Shown here in pieces: positions 12,401-22,199 of a stretch of DNA of 64,000 bases. Origin of the DNA: Helopsaltes ochotensis (lineage: Eukaryota > Chordata > Aves > Passeriformes > Locustellidae); assembly GCA_013400155.1 (NCBI GenBank), contig VXBM01000420.1, forward strand, positions 62,001 through 126,000, read 5' to 3'. The notes beneath the pieces were generated by a model, which saw nothing but the letters and a program-made list of their open reading frames with translations, was not told the DNA's origin and did not search any database. Positions within the stretch are counted from its first letter, which is position 1; each line of letters opens with the position of its first letter. A program made the position numbers and the translations under genes.

Positions 12401-15400
12401 CTTGGAATTGATGGTCTTCTGTGGGCAGGATAAACAACTCAGAGGTGTATTTTGATGCCAGAACTGGAATACCAATATGCTAAGAAACATTATTTCAGTT
12501 TTTAAGTCTGCACAAGCTAAAGCAACGGCCTTAGCTTTGTTAAATTTAGAGCCCTTACAAGGGTAATACTTGGGGTTTTGGCTTAATTTTAAAGAAAATA
12601 CAATAAGGGGTATAGTAGAAGGACACTTACTAATGGGTTTTTTTCTTCCTTTGACTTTTTAAAAGTATTCTTGAGGATTGTTTTATAATGGATGAAATGT
12701 CAAGTTGTGATTCAGTCTTTTCATTGTTCTTTTGGGAGTATGACAGCCATAATTAAAATTTCTTTATTGAGAACACATATATAGTGTATTCACACTCTGA
12801 TTAGAGAACTTTACTTAACTGTGTTTTGTTCGGCATTTTTAAATGTTGGCAAGCTGTCAAACCAGTGTTGTTTTCTTAGTAGTTGTTATAGCCATTTAGG
12901 TGTAAAATTACAGAAAGCTCCAGTGTAGAAAGGTGACCAACATCTCAAGCAAGATACATAGCGGTGGTGTCGTGTGAAGATCTCACCTCCATTTGCTTGA
13001 GAAAGCTTTCTGTGCTGCAAGTGGATGAGGTAGTAATCTGAGGCAAATGTCTTTCACTGAAGAATGAAAACCTATGAATTCATGAGAATTTAAAGATTAA
13101 ATATCTAGAACACCTACGTACTGTCAAAAGAAGGCTCCATTCTTTCTGGACTGTTGTGCATGAAATTAGGAATATTATCTGAACAGATGTATCCTCCGTT
13201 GCATTCAACAGCTGCCCTTGGAGGAAAAGTGTGCATGTTCATGCAAATACAGATGTAACAGTCTCTGTTTCACAGCTTAAATCTTACTGCTTTCCTTTTC
13301 TGAATTGCAGACATGGATACATACAGTAGTTATAGTGGGCAGCATCCTGTGTTACTTTGTGTTCACTCTGGCTTTTGGAGCAACCTGCAAAACCCACAAC
13401 CCACGTTCAGATTTTTACTGGATCATGGAAAAGCACATGACAGACCCAGTATTTTACTTAGTTTGCCTCCTGACTACTTGCGTTGCTCTGTTACCCAGGT
13501 GAGTTTCTGGTTTACAATTGTAGATTGCTGCTGTTACCAAAATTAATTTTCTGTGAGTCAGTGATGTTATTAAGCTCTGGCTAGAGGTCTTTTCCCCCTG
13601 GCATTCCCCCAATAAAAATGAAAATTTCATGACTCTACTAGACCAAGCTATGTGAGCACAACTTTTTAGTGCCATTTCGTTCTCCAAGTAAATTTCAGTA
13701 ATAAAAAAATTCTTTTGTGGTTTATATATTATTAAATATTGTCTTTGGAGAGTAAAGAAACAGAAATTTTTGTAATCCCAGAGTTCATAATTTATACACA
13801 AATCAGTTAAATTAGTGACCAAAGTTGGACATGAACTATATGTAGAAAATACTGTTCTTAGTCTGTGTTAGTTTGTGAAATGATTTTGTGTTTGAAATTT
13901 ATGTCATGAATATGTGCAAGACTATTTAGAATGGGGAATGCATGTACAGGCTTCTTTTTGAGGTGGAAACATGCTGACTAGATTCACAAGGGCAAGTTCA
14001 AGCTCATTTACTGAGCTTGAATTCAAATAAGCTCCTCTTTTTTTGTGTGTGGTTTTTTTGGGTTTGTGTTTTTTGTGTTGGTCTTTTTTTTTTTTTTTTG
14101 GTGGTTTTGGGTTTTTTTTTGTTTTGGGGTTGGTTGGTTGGTTGGTTTTTTGGGGTTTTGGGGGTTTTTTTTGTTTGTTTCTTTGTTTTGTCCAGTGAAG
14201 TTCAAGTTCAGTAGTTCATTCACCCTGGAAGGGCAGTAATATTGGATGGAGGTGGAAGACTCCAGCATGCTGAGCAGGGAGACACCTGACTGAACCAACA
14301 GAGCAAAACAAACCATGTGAAAACCAGTGAAAGAGACTTCATCAAACCCTCTGTTTGGCTTTCTTTAGTAGCCACAGATATCTTCATTTCACTGGCTGAA
14401 TGTGAGCTCAGGTCTGTAGCCTACTAGTGAAGTGCCTCCAGTGCCAATTATTCATTCTTTTGTGTTACGTCTCTTTCTTTCCCTCTTACATCATTTCAGA
14501 AAGAATGAGACTTGAAATTGAATTGCACAGATACTGAGAAGAGTTGAGGAGCATTAGTGCTGTCTCCTGCTTACCTGATGTAATTTTGTATTATTAGACA
14601 CAATCTGAGCACACTTTCTTTATCAAGGCTGCATGAGTTAGCAGTCCTGCCAGCAGGAAGGCTGGCAGAGCCATGCCTGTAGATGCCTGCAATGGCCACC
14701 CAGTGTAAAGTCCTGTTTGAACATGTCTGATCTGTGTCTTAAGCATGTCATCAAGAGTTTTACTGCACTCACTGGGGGTCATGACTAATCTGATGGCTTT
14801 GGTTCACACTTCAGCAGAATGACAAGGTGCAAGAAACACGTGGCCTCTTGCTGTTCCGTCCCTGCTCTCAGCTTGGTTCAGGTGGTGACAGTAGAGCCTT
14901 TTCTTTCACACACAGTAAATCTCCCCTACATGACAAATTAATAGATAAAGGCTGTTTTGGGCCCTTTTGGTAGGGCTGTAGAGAGCCATGGTAGGATAAA
15001 GGTTTCAACTTGGTGACTACTTCTGATATGTGGCTGTTCAATTTTGAAGACAACAGTAGTTTTCATGGTGAATTAAAGGCAAACTATTTAATATTCCTGA
15101 AATCATATGTCTTCTCCCTGTGTCAATACCTCAGTAGATTTATAGCTGTTGTGGCTAATTTCAGCTTTTCTGCTCCAGTGATTTGAAGCAGAAGTGCCTG
15201 TTATGGGACTACTGCTGTCACACGTATGTTTTTTTCCATGTTTATTTCTGATATGATCCTTTGTATGATGCTGAAAAGTTCCCACTCAGAGGCATTGTGA
15301 AGCCAGGGGCTCCTCTGCAGCTTCTAGTGTGAGGGAATGAGATTGGGGCTTTCACTGCAGGTTTAAAGGAGTTCTCTTACGGAGGGACAGATGTTGGATG

Positions 15401-15996
15401 CCCTGTTGACTGAAAATCCACCGCAGAAATCTGTGATGAAATCCAACCTAGGTTGCCAGTTAAGTCAGTTCTAATATCATAGAATCAGACAGGCCTGGGT
15501 TGGAATAGACCTAAAGATCATCTAGTTCCAGTCCAGGAACTAGGCTTCAGGGTTACTTGAATGGTGTTTGGTTTCCTTTAGTCACTGGAAACAGTTTTGG
15601 GTTTTCTTTTAAACAGCTTATTTGTAACTGTGTTTATTTTGTAGATATTTGATAAGAGTTCTTCAGGGAACATTGTTTCCATCTCCAGTGTTGAGAGCCA
15701 AGTATCTTGTCAGACTGTCCCCCGAGGAGCAGAGGAAAGCAATTCAGAGATGGAAAGATGAGTGCAATGTGAATGATAGAGTGGCGCTCCAACCTACTTC
15801 TGTGCCTTCAGCTGCAGGTGCTGTATCTGAGGAAGAAAGCACTGACAGCGTTTTGCCAGCATCTAAAACACCTTTTCAGACCTGTTCAAGAGATGGCTTA
15901 GTAAAGAACACCTTCTTCTTACCAGACATTCAGGATGACTCTGGGAGTACAAGTGGCTTGAACTCTGAAAATACTGAATTTACCAAAGAAAACTAA
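232..15996 (+). CDS. ATP10D: ATP10D, P4-type phospholipid-transporting ATPase, 3' part of gene (13 coding exons)
   Basis: Catalytic chain of a class 5 P4-ATPase flippase. Family members move lipid from the outer to the inner leaflet of the plasma membrane and need a CDC50/TMEM30 partner; ATP10D is linked to glucosylceramide. Exons 232-420, 2398-3013, 3176-3282, 4167-4293, 5471-5655, 6798-7107, 7685-7761, 8288-8413, 8803-9003, 11574-11654, 11898-12002, 13311-13498 and 15645-15996 join into one frame of 888 codons with a stop, all with GT-AG borders. Visible P-type ATPase marks, in order: ESPDEAALV and KGADS (nucleotide-binding domain), MLTGDK and GDGANDVSM (P domain), then hydrophobic helices up to the C-terminal tail. 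The DKTGT phosphorylation site and first helices are upstream of the window. Paralogues ATP10A and ATP10B are similar; the neighbouring CORIN gene and remembered similarity to human ATP10D decide the call. One oddity is TGDKRETA, where the family usually has Q after K. Confidence 0.95.
421..2397 (+). other. ATP10D: ATP10D intron, about 2 kb
   Basis: AT-rich intron between exons of one frame. I see no repeat family, RNA gene or coding potential. Only short T runs near 1065-1110 stand out. Confidence 0.85.
2398..3013 (+). CDS. ATP10D: ATP10D large N-domain exon
   Basis: Encodes 205 residues plus one base. The first half is a serine-rich, poorly conserved loop (RLSSLSRMPIKSLEEIRQMF). The second half is the nucleotide-binding core: CYEAESPDEAALVHAARA from 2743, LPFDSLRKRMSVVV, and the KGADS motif whose lysine contacts ATP in P-type ATPases. 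Donor is ggtatt after GAA G. Confidence 0.96.
3176..3282 (+). CDS. ATP10D: ATP10D N-domain exon
   Basis: Continues the split codon (G+TA) and encodes VHTNNSEIEEKIKE and then the conserved LRTLCIAKK at the end. It finishes on a codon boundary before gtattt. The intron before it is only 162 bp. Confidence 0.93.
3283..4166 (+). other. ATP10D: ATP10D intron, 884 bp
   Basis: Single-copy-looking intron. The part around 3780-4080 is more GC-rich than the flanks and has short open frames on the minus strand, which look accidental. No recognised repeat. Confidence 0.8.
4167..4293 (+). CDS. ATP10D: ATP10D exon (N/P domain border)
   Basis: Encodes 42 residues plus one base, including EYAEWL, the FLAETSIDNRE stretch and the AMRLETKLTLL segment that leads into the P domain. 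Acceptor tgtag, donor gtaggt. Confidence 0.94.
4294..5470 (+). other. ATP10D: ATP10D intron, 1.2 kb, with a G/T-rich tract
   Basis: Holds a G/T-rich low-complexity stretch at about 4517-4590 made of TTTG units. Otherwise plain intron sequence. Confidence 0.8.
5471..5655 (+). CDS. ATP10D: ATP10D P-domain exon with MLTGDK motif
   Basis: Encodes GATGIEDRLQEGVPDTIQAL, then IKIWMLTGDK, then AVNIAYACKLL. GATGIEDRLQ and TGDK are P4-ATPase signatures; TGD belongs to the aspartate-phosphate binding site. The residue after TGDK is arginine (codon AGA at 5572-5574), where P4-ATPases usually have glutamine. Confidence 0.96.
5656..6797 (+). other. ATP10D: ATP10D intron, 1.1 kb, with a perfect hairpin
   Basis: Contains the inverted repeat at 5718-5781 listed separately. 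I see no transposon signature in the rest. Confidence 0.8.
5718..5781. repeat. perfect 22-bp inverted repeat with 20-nt loop
   Basis: Arms 5718-5739 and 5760-5781 are exact reverse complements and begin acaatacag / end ctgtattgt. The 20-nt spacer is 5740-5759. It lies about 60 bp inside an ATP10D intron, so it would be transcribed. Its size suits a small-RNA precursor or a remnant of a miniature inverted-repeat element; nothing here settles which. Confidence 0.85.
6798..7107 (+). CDS. ATP10D: ATP10D P-domain exon
   Basis: Encodes 103 residues plus one base. The start (DACALVISKIL...) is a variable lysine/serine-rich insert. Then come AGLVIDGRTLEHVL and the conserved RAVICCQATPLQKS, where P-type ATPases have CR-x-P-x-QK; here it reads CQATPLQK. 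Ends LAV G, donor gtgagt. Confidence 0.94.
7108..7684 (+). other. ATP10D: ATP10D intron, 577 bp
   Basis: Nothing recognised beyond splice sites. Acceptor is ctctgtag. Confidence 0.8.
7685..7761 (+). CDS. ATP10D: ATP10D hinge-motif exon (GDGANDVSM)
   Basis: A 77-nt exon giving GDGANDVSMIQVADTGVG and ISGQEGMQ. GDGxND is the magnesium-binding hinge motif of all P-type ATPases. The split glycine codon is G+GT. Confidence 0.96.
7762..8287 (+). other. ATP10D: ATP10D intron, 526 bp
   Basis: Reads open for about 225 bp beyond the donor but loses similarity to P4-ATPases at once, so it is intron. No repeat recognised. Confidence 0.8.
8288..8413 (+). CDS. ATP10D: ATP10D exon before membrane helix 5
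   Basis: Encodes 42 residues: AVMASDFAISQFRHLRKLLL, then VHGHWCYTRLTNMVLYYLYK. This is the conserved P4-ATPase lead from the P domain into the C-terminal membrane block. Phase 0 on both sides. Confidence 0.96.
8414..8802 (+). other. ATP10D: ATP10D intron, 389 bp
   Basis: Short intron with a good polypyrimidine acceptor (ttgacttttcag). No other element seen. Confidence 0.8.
8803..9003 (+). CDS. ATP10D: ATP10D membrane exon
   Basis: Encodes 67 residues with two hydrophobic segments: NLLFWYQFFCGFSG and ILILFNLLFTSVPPIIYGV, followed by DKDVSAEILMELPQLY. Two GT donors lie 3 nt apart (gtg|gtaggt). Use of the downstream one gives QKSV before AYLP; the upstream one would drop the valine and keep frame. 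Confidence 0.94.
9813..10021 (+). mobile_element. CR1 LINE 3'-end fragment
   Basis: Matches the 3' end of avian CR1: TTCTTTACCAAGAGGATGG, GGCATTTGGACAATGCCCTT and the end CCCTTCCAACTGAAATA. Plus orientation, truncated at 5'. Confidence 0.85.
10064..10084 (+). repeat. poly-A run
   Basis: 21 uninterrupted A, about 40 bp after the CR1 fragment. Confidence 0.9.
10641..10670. repeat. 10-bp tandem repeat, three copies
   Basis: Unit aagatgcagt; the last copy ends in aat instead of agt. Confidence 0.85.
11574..11654 (+). CDS. ATP10D: ATP10D membrane exon, 27 codons
   Basis: Encodes AYLPSAFWITLVDAFYQS and LVCFFVPYF, a hydrophobic helix conserved in P4-ATPases. Phase 0, acceptor cttacag, donor gtaagt. 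Confidence 0.94.
11898..12002 (+). CDS. ATP10D: ATP10D membrane exon, 35 codons
   Basis: Encodes DIDILSFGNPINTAALFIVL, then FHLLIECKSV. The FGNP...T motif is typical of late P4-ATPase helices. Phase 0; donor gtgagt. The 243-bp intron before it holds nothing notable. Confidence 0.94.
12003..13310 (+). other. ATP10D: ATP10D intron, 1.3 kb
   Basis: AT-rich, no repeat or RNA gene recognised. Confidence 0.8.
13311..13498 (+). CDS. ATP10D: ATP10D last membrane exon
   Basis: Encodes TWIHTVVIVGSILCYFVFTL and later DPVFYLVCLLTTCVALLP, two hydrophobic segments that close the membrane domain. It ends in a split arginine codon (AG+A). Confidence 0.95.
14036..14190 (+). repeat. G/T-rich low-complexity tract with G runs
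   Basis: About 155 bp almost free of A and C on the plus strand, including (GGTT)n and runs of 3 to 5 G separated by T. On the sense strand of ATP10D. Confidence 0.9.
15477..15545 (-). mobile_element. CR1 LINE 3'-end fragment
   Basis: Reads ATCATAGAATCAGACAGG, then GGGTTGGAATAGACC and AAGATCATCTAGTTCCA, the reverse complement of the CR1 3' end. Confidence 0.8.
15645..15996 (+). CDS. ATP10D: ATP10D terminal coding exon
   Basis: Encodes YLIRVLQGTLFPSPVLRAKY, RLSPEEQRKAIQRW, and then a poorly conserved Ser/Glu/Asp-rich cytoplasmic tail ending NTEFTKEN and TAA at 15994-15996. The start of the tail is typical of ATP10 proteins. Confidence 0.95.
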
Positions 15997-17360
15997 CAGA
16001 GTTACATTTGGTGGTAATAGTTCATGTGCCAAAGTCTGTGTGTGCGCTTCTGAAAAGGGCAGCGGTGTTGTATCTCTAGCACACAAAGCAGTTTTGAGTT
16101 CTTTTTTGTGTGAAGAAGATGCTTTACTGTATTTTACAAAGTTGGAATGCTAGCTGGTTAAACACAGGAGTAATAACTGCTGACTTATGCCATGCTGTGG
16201 TTTTTTCTTCAGCCAAGGTAGACTATGAACACATTTCCTTAAAAGCTTTTTTGTTTATAAGACTTTGCCATAATTTATTAAGATATTCAAGGTCTAAATC
16301 TCTGGATTATTTTTTATATTTCTTCACGCGGTAGACTTTCCATACTGCTTATTTCTTGTATGTGCAACATTGCATAAGACTTTGTGGTGTTATGGACAGG
16401 ACATTGCATGAATGTGGGTTTGCAGAAATCAGTTCAACTAAGTCAGCCTTCTCCCTTACACTGCTGCCCTAGAACCCTAGCATGCCCTGAGATTCACCAC
16501 TTGCTGAAACATGATGTAAGCAACAAGGCTGGGATGTGGTTTTACTGGTTGGCTTGTTTCAAGACTTTTTATTACATGTTGTAGTTTGTGTAGACAGTAA
16601 TTTATATAACCACTGTGGTTCAGTTTGTTCACCAGGCTATTGCATGGGCCATCTCACTGATGGACAAACACCATTTTAACTGTAAGAGAGAAGCCCAAAT
16701 GAGACACATGTAACATGTCTCCCTTGCCTTCCCCTTCACATAGAGCAAATCCTAAGTGCAGCCTTTTGGTTTCCATGACAGTTTATCCTCCCGGTGCTAT
16801 TAATCCATTTTGACTCTATGTGCCATTTCATGTAATCTGTCACCAAATGGACTTCTTTCCCACCTCACCCAATTCAGATGTTGGCTGGCTGTCTTTTCTC
16901 TAAACTACCTCATGCCTGTACTGCAAAATTGTCTGCCAGCAGCAGTGAGGAGCTCCAGTCGGTCTTCAGGTCTTCCCTTACAAATAGCAGCTTCTAGCTG
17001 ATAACATCACTCCTCTTCACTCTGAGGTGTTTTTACATTCCTCCAGGCTTTTATACTAATCAGCTTAAGTGTCTCTAAAGGCTACTCAAAAGAAGGCATA
17101 GTGCATTGCATGTCTCACATTTGGGTGCTGTCTCCAAGGCAGATTAATCCTGCCCTTTGCCAGTTTCCCACTGCTTACACACTGCACAAAAAGTGGCTGA
17201 GGTGCATGTGGAAACGTCTGGATTCCAGACTCTCTAAAATACAGCCTTCTTTTACTTCCCTTCCCAAAAAGTTACATGGACAATTTACAGAGGGAACTTA
17301 GGAAATCTGTTTGTGTTCACTAGCACCTGTTGAAATAAACAGTTTCCTCAAACTGTAGCT
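15997..17360 (+). other. ATP10D: probable ATP10D 3' UTR
   Basis: Follows the stop codon directly and has no repeats. It would end after the AATAAA at 17334-17339, giving about 1.35 kb. A later AATAAA at 19197-19202 is an alternative end. Extent is inferred from the signals only. Confidence 0.55.
17334..17339 (+). promoter_or_regulatory. candidate polyadenylation signal of ATP10D
   Basis: Canonical AATAAA, the first good one after the stop codon. Confidence 0.5.
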
Positions 17361-18867
17361 GCTAATGATTTACTAGTGCTGAGCCCATTTTTTGGTTCTG
17401 TTACTTGCTGAAAGTTTTTGCTTTCAAATTGCCAAGATTTGTGTGTTTATTTTTAGGCACCATGTTTCAGGCAAGGGCTCTGCTTTTTAATTGAACCATG
17501 AGCTTTCCACATTCATGATCAACATTACATATTCCACATCTTTTAAGATCTGTGATAGAATTTAAACAAATGCTGTGAGGTCTGGACAGCTGCTGATACA
17601 AGGGGCAGATATTGAGGGCATGCTGTGTTCATTCAAATGCTGGTCATCACATGTTACCAAATGTTTAAAACAGCTCTGTGTTCAAAAGGTAGACTGTAAT
17701 TAGGGCTGACTCTATCCCTAATGTTAGTGAGGAGAAAAAGAGAAAATATACTTTTTGTTTACCCTGTAGAAGAAAAGTAATGGGAGGAGAAAGGGATGAC
17801 AGCCGTTTCTGATTTTTTTTTAAATTTGGCTCAACAAAGGACAAAATGTTTTTGTAAGTTCTAACATAAGGTTAGTAGACTTCTTTGAAATGATGGCAGA
17901 GATTCAAATTCCAAAAGATCATGTTGGCTTGAGTTACTTTTTCAGATGTTTGTCTGTAACATCCTTCTTGCTGTGGGGGGAGGGGCACCTTGCCATGAGC
18001 ATACTCCAGATTTTCAAAGTGAAACATCTCAGTTTTCTCAACAAGAAATGGGAGCTGCAAGGTTGCAAAACAGTCAGCAGGTTGTGTGGGGAGACAAGCT
18101 GGTACCAGGGCAGAATCATATAGGAAGAGAGTTACTGGGATGACGTGAAATTATCTACTCTGCTCCACCCTTGTTCTTCCTAGTGGATGTTATCCTACTA
18201 TAAAGAGCTCCAGAGAAACTGGCAGTGCTTTCCTGCCATCGAAGTCAAATATGGTTTTCGCTTTCATTATCTGACCTAAATGTTTCTTCTGTGTTTTAAA
18301 TCCATGCCTCTCTGCACTTGTGGTCACTGAGAGGAGATTGGTCCATGTTTTACAAGCCTCTTGACTTTATGACTGAGGTATGTTGAACTTCCATGGGGGA
18401 GCTCCTGCACTTCCAGTGACCTGAGGGAGTGCAGGCCTCAGCTCTGTCCCTCCATCACTGTGAAAAAGAGTTTGGGGACACCACCAGCCTGTGACCTGCT
18501 CTCTTATTGCCTCTGCTGCAGAAGCAGAACCTACCAGCAGATTTGACAGGTAGATGATCCTTTAGGGTGAGGGGTTTGCATTTTTTTCATACAAAAGCTG
18601 TAAGTATTCAGAGTAAGATCTTCCAAAACCTTCTGACTAAGCCATGGCATCAAAGTAACTACACAGAGAAACATGAGACATCTGTTAGACCCGAGACCAG
18701 CTGCATGATGCCTCTGGGACATTTAAATTGCTATTATGCGACGTTTTACAAGTGTCATCACCTCATTACTCACAACCTAGTGCGGTAAGGCTTTCAGGAG
18801 GACACTGTTCCTCTCTGCTGAGATTTTAAGTGCTTTTGTACCACTTGAGGTGATGCAAAATAACACA

Positions 18868-18889
18868 TGTGTGTGTGTGTGTGTGTGTT
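18868..18889 (+). repeat. (TG)n microsatellite
   Basis: About eleven TG units. Confidence 0.9.
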
Positions 18890-19001
18890 GTACATTGGTA
18901 CTCCATATTGCTTAAAATTGTCCTCTACAGGCTGTGTTTTATTAGAGGATTTCAACAAGCAGTCTGGGTGATAATCTGAATTATCTGTTGGGTAAAACTT
19001 G

Positions 19002-19110
19002 CTTGGGGGGTTGGTTTTGGTTTTTTGGGTTTTTTTGTTTTTTTGTTTGATTGGTAGTTTTTTTGGTGTGGTGGTTTTAGGGTTGCGTTCGTTGTGGGTT
19101 TTTTTCATGG
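19002..19110 (+). repeat. G/T-rich low-complexity tract
   Basis: Mostly G and T on the plus strand with a run of six G at its start and several runs of three G. Similar in make-up to the tract at 14036. Confidence 0.75.
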
Positions 19111-22100
19111 TAGACAAACAGCAGAAATACCTGAGGGCATTGGCTGTGATTACTTGCTGTCTTTTACTGAAAGGGGGATGAGGGGACTGAGGCTTTAATA
19201 AAAACTGCAGAATGTTAATTGGCCGTAACTGAAGTAGTGCCAAATGGAGGATGGAAACAAATTGTGCTCCCTGTGCTTCTCAACAGTTCAATGTTCCCTT
19301 TATTATCTTTTTTAGCCCTGAAAACATTACAATCACCTGCTTGCTTCTGCACTCCTGCACTCAGGCCCAGCATGATCTGACTTTTTCATTTTGAAAATAA
19401 GCTTTTAAGAGCATCTCACAGGTGCCTTCCAAGTGTAATGAAAAGAAGCACAGCATTTACACTTCTTTAATTTTAAAACAAACCAAAATAACCACCTCCA
19501 ACTGCCCCAAACTTTGTAGCTACATCTGGAACAGTCTTAACCCTGATTTTGATGTGCAATATTTGATTTACAGAAAAAAGTACATACTTTAATTTTTTTT
19601 TACATCAACCACACCTGTACTAAACATTTGCAGGTGGCAGTCAGCCACAGCCTTTGCTGAGTATTTTGGTAGCACAGGAAGCTTTGGTCTGCACCTGGGG
19701 CATAGATTGAGCTGATGTTTAGCCCAAGCTGTTTTTGCACAGCCCCACTGGCTGCAGTACAAGGCTGAGGACTGGCTGAGGACCAGCTAACAGAGAGAAC
19801 CCACTACTCCCACCAGCCTTGGCTCCTGGGCGAGGCTAATGGGAAACTTCCGAATGTGACTGTCTTAACAACATTCCCATAGCTGAATTGCTGTGAGATT
19901 TTGTACTATTTGTTCCTTTTATTCTTGTTATGTTACTCTTGCCCTCATGGTCCTGGCTTCCTTATTGCAGCACAAAGGTAAATTTTAACTGTTTGTCTCC
20001 TTTTGTCTGCTTATTATGATTTCCAGCATGCGTATGTGTTGTTGAAATTCTGTGTACAAGTTAAAGAGAGATTTTTTTAAAAAAATTTTTAAATTAATTG
20101 CATTCCAGAGCAAAATTATAGAACAGAATGTGTTCAGTTTGCAAATTTGATTGCAGCTTTAGTTTTTCAGATTTTGAAGTCCAAAGTAGTTGTTGACAGC
20201 AGCGTTTCTGGTAATATTCTGTACTGGAAGCATACACACAGAAGAAACTAAAAGTTGTACAGAGGTAGTAGTGCCAGAATCTCCACAAGTATTGCAGTGC
20301 TAATAAGGCTGCTAAAAAAAGTCAGCTAAGGATTCAAAAATGCTTTTTTAAGGCTATTTTTAGACATTATTGTTAAAGTTGTAACTTAATACCTACATAT
20401 TATCATTTAGTCTCTCAAAAGATTAAAACACATTTTCAACAGAGAAGTTACTTGGAAAATGATTGTAATTTTTTATTAGTACAACTAGAAAGAAACACGT
20501 TGGCTTGACTGAGTGGCATTGCTTCCATTTGGAGATACAGCTGTGGTAGAAGCAAAACCGACAAATATTACCTTACAATGAGGCTACACCTGTGAGACAA
20601 ACAGCGTAATTGTGATCATAGCCATTATGTCAGCACACAGGAAAAGGCTTGATACAGTGGAAGGAGGAGCATGTTTGCCTATTTCATGTGCACACATTAA
20701 AAAAACAGTATAAAAATACATTTATAAAATTACAAATTTCCTCTTTACATGGAATGTTGTGTCAGACACAGTCATGGGAAAGGATAAGACCCAAGTGCTC
20801 TCTCCTAAAGCCATTTGGGATGGGGTTCAGTCTGGAATTTCTTCAGACTAATCCCATATAGGATGGGGCTGGACCTTATGTTTAACTCTCCCTCATTTCC
20901 TGGGAAGGACGTTTGGAAACTGGTGGTAGGCCAAATCCAGTTAATTAAAATGTGTAGTTACATGTTATCATTTGGTAATGCTAATATCTACATGAACGAT
21001 TTTACGTACTCCAGTGCTTTACAAAATTCAGAGCTAACCACCATGTCTGGGGGAGACAAGCCAGGCTGCGTTGTTCATTCTGCAATAAACATTTCCAAAG
21101 CACCTCTTTGGAAGACAGACCTGGCCAGAACCTGTCTGACACCAGCCAGCTGGCTCTGCCACTCACTAGGCCACCTTCTCCTCAGGGTCCTCAGAGAATT
21201 CTTGATAACCAGCTCCAGGACTCAAGAGTTTTAGTGCCCTGCAGCCAGAGATCCCAGCCTCAGAGGAAAGCTGAAGTGAGGACTGAAAGCTCCAGCATTC
21301 ATATCCTTGAGACAAGGGCATCAATAACCTATAATCTAATAGCACTAGATGAACATGGTCACAGCTGCTTTCTCTCATTTAAAGCTGGGGGAAGAGGAGT
21401 ATTTAAGTGTTATATCCTTAAGATATTAAAAGTAAAAAAAAAAAAACCAACAATCAAACCTAGCAAAGCCTCGAAGAGTTTTCTTTCGGAGCATGAAACA
21501 ATGATTCAGTAATCACTTAAATAGTTTCAGAATCCATAGTAGAAATATTGAGTATTTATTAATATTCATGTCTACAGTGTGGTCTAGTGTGACTAATGTT
21601 CTAATGTTAACGATGTTTAAGAAGATAGGGAGATAAGAGATAAACCATCATGAAAGCAATAGATCTGTGTAGATGAGTTGCAATGATTAATAGTACCTGA
21701 AATGTCCATGTGTTAGGCATTTTAATGCATGTTTCCCCATGCAGCAGTCATGCTGTTGACGAGGCCTTGCCATGCTGTCATGGGACCATGCCAGAGGTAG
21801 CAGAGACGGTTATTATGTGCCTTAGGCTGGATTCATAGGGGAGTAGGCACAGCACTGAAAACACAAATTTTAAATGTTCCCCAGTGGATTTTATCCTGTA
21901 ATCCTCAGATTCCTGACTCGTCCTAAAAGCTGATAGCTGTGCAGGACATTATCTACAGCACTTTATAGAACACACTTTCCCTCTAGCACCATAAAAGGGT
22001 GCCAAGCTCCATCATAATCTTTTCCAACCAGACTCTCTTGGAGTTAAGGCTTAGTATCTTACTGCACAGAGCACTACACATCTGGCTACCAAGCACCTGA

Positions 22101-22199
22101 GCTGGGCTCCCTGAGCCTTTGCTGGAGAAGCTATTGTACTTTGCTTCTTGTATTTCTAATACTCACTTGAACAGAAGCTGGAATCCCAAGCCTTCTATC

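Larger units (their letters stand above)
13499..15644 (+). other. ATP10D: ATP10D last intron, 2.1 kb
   Basis: Contains the G/T-rich tract at 14036-14190 and a CR1 fragment near 15477. No coding sequence supported. Confidence 0.8.

Noticed and set aside
14017..14316. Open frames rich in Phe/Gly/Val or Lys/Asn/Pro
   Set aside because: Translations of the G/T-rich low-complexity tract.
20815..21512. Overlapping plus-strand open frames of 134-139 codons between the genes
   Set aside because: They overlap in different frames, lack known motifs and splice partners, and are not longer than expected by chance.
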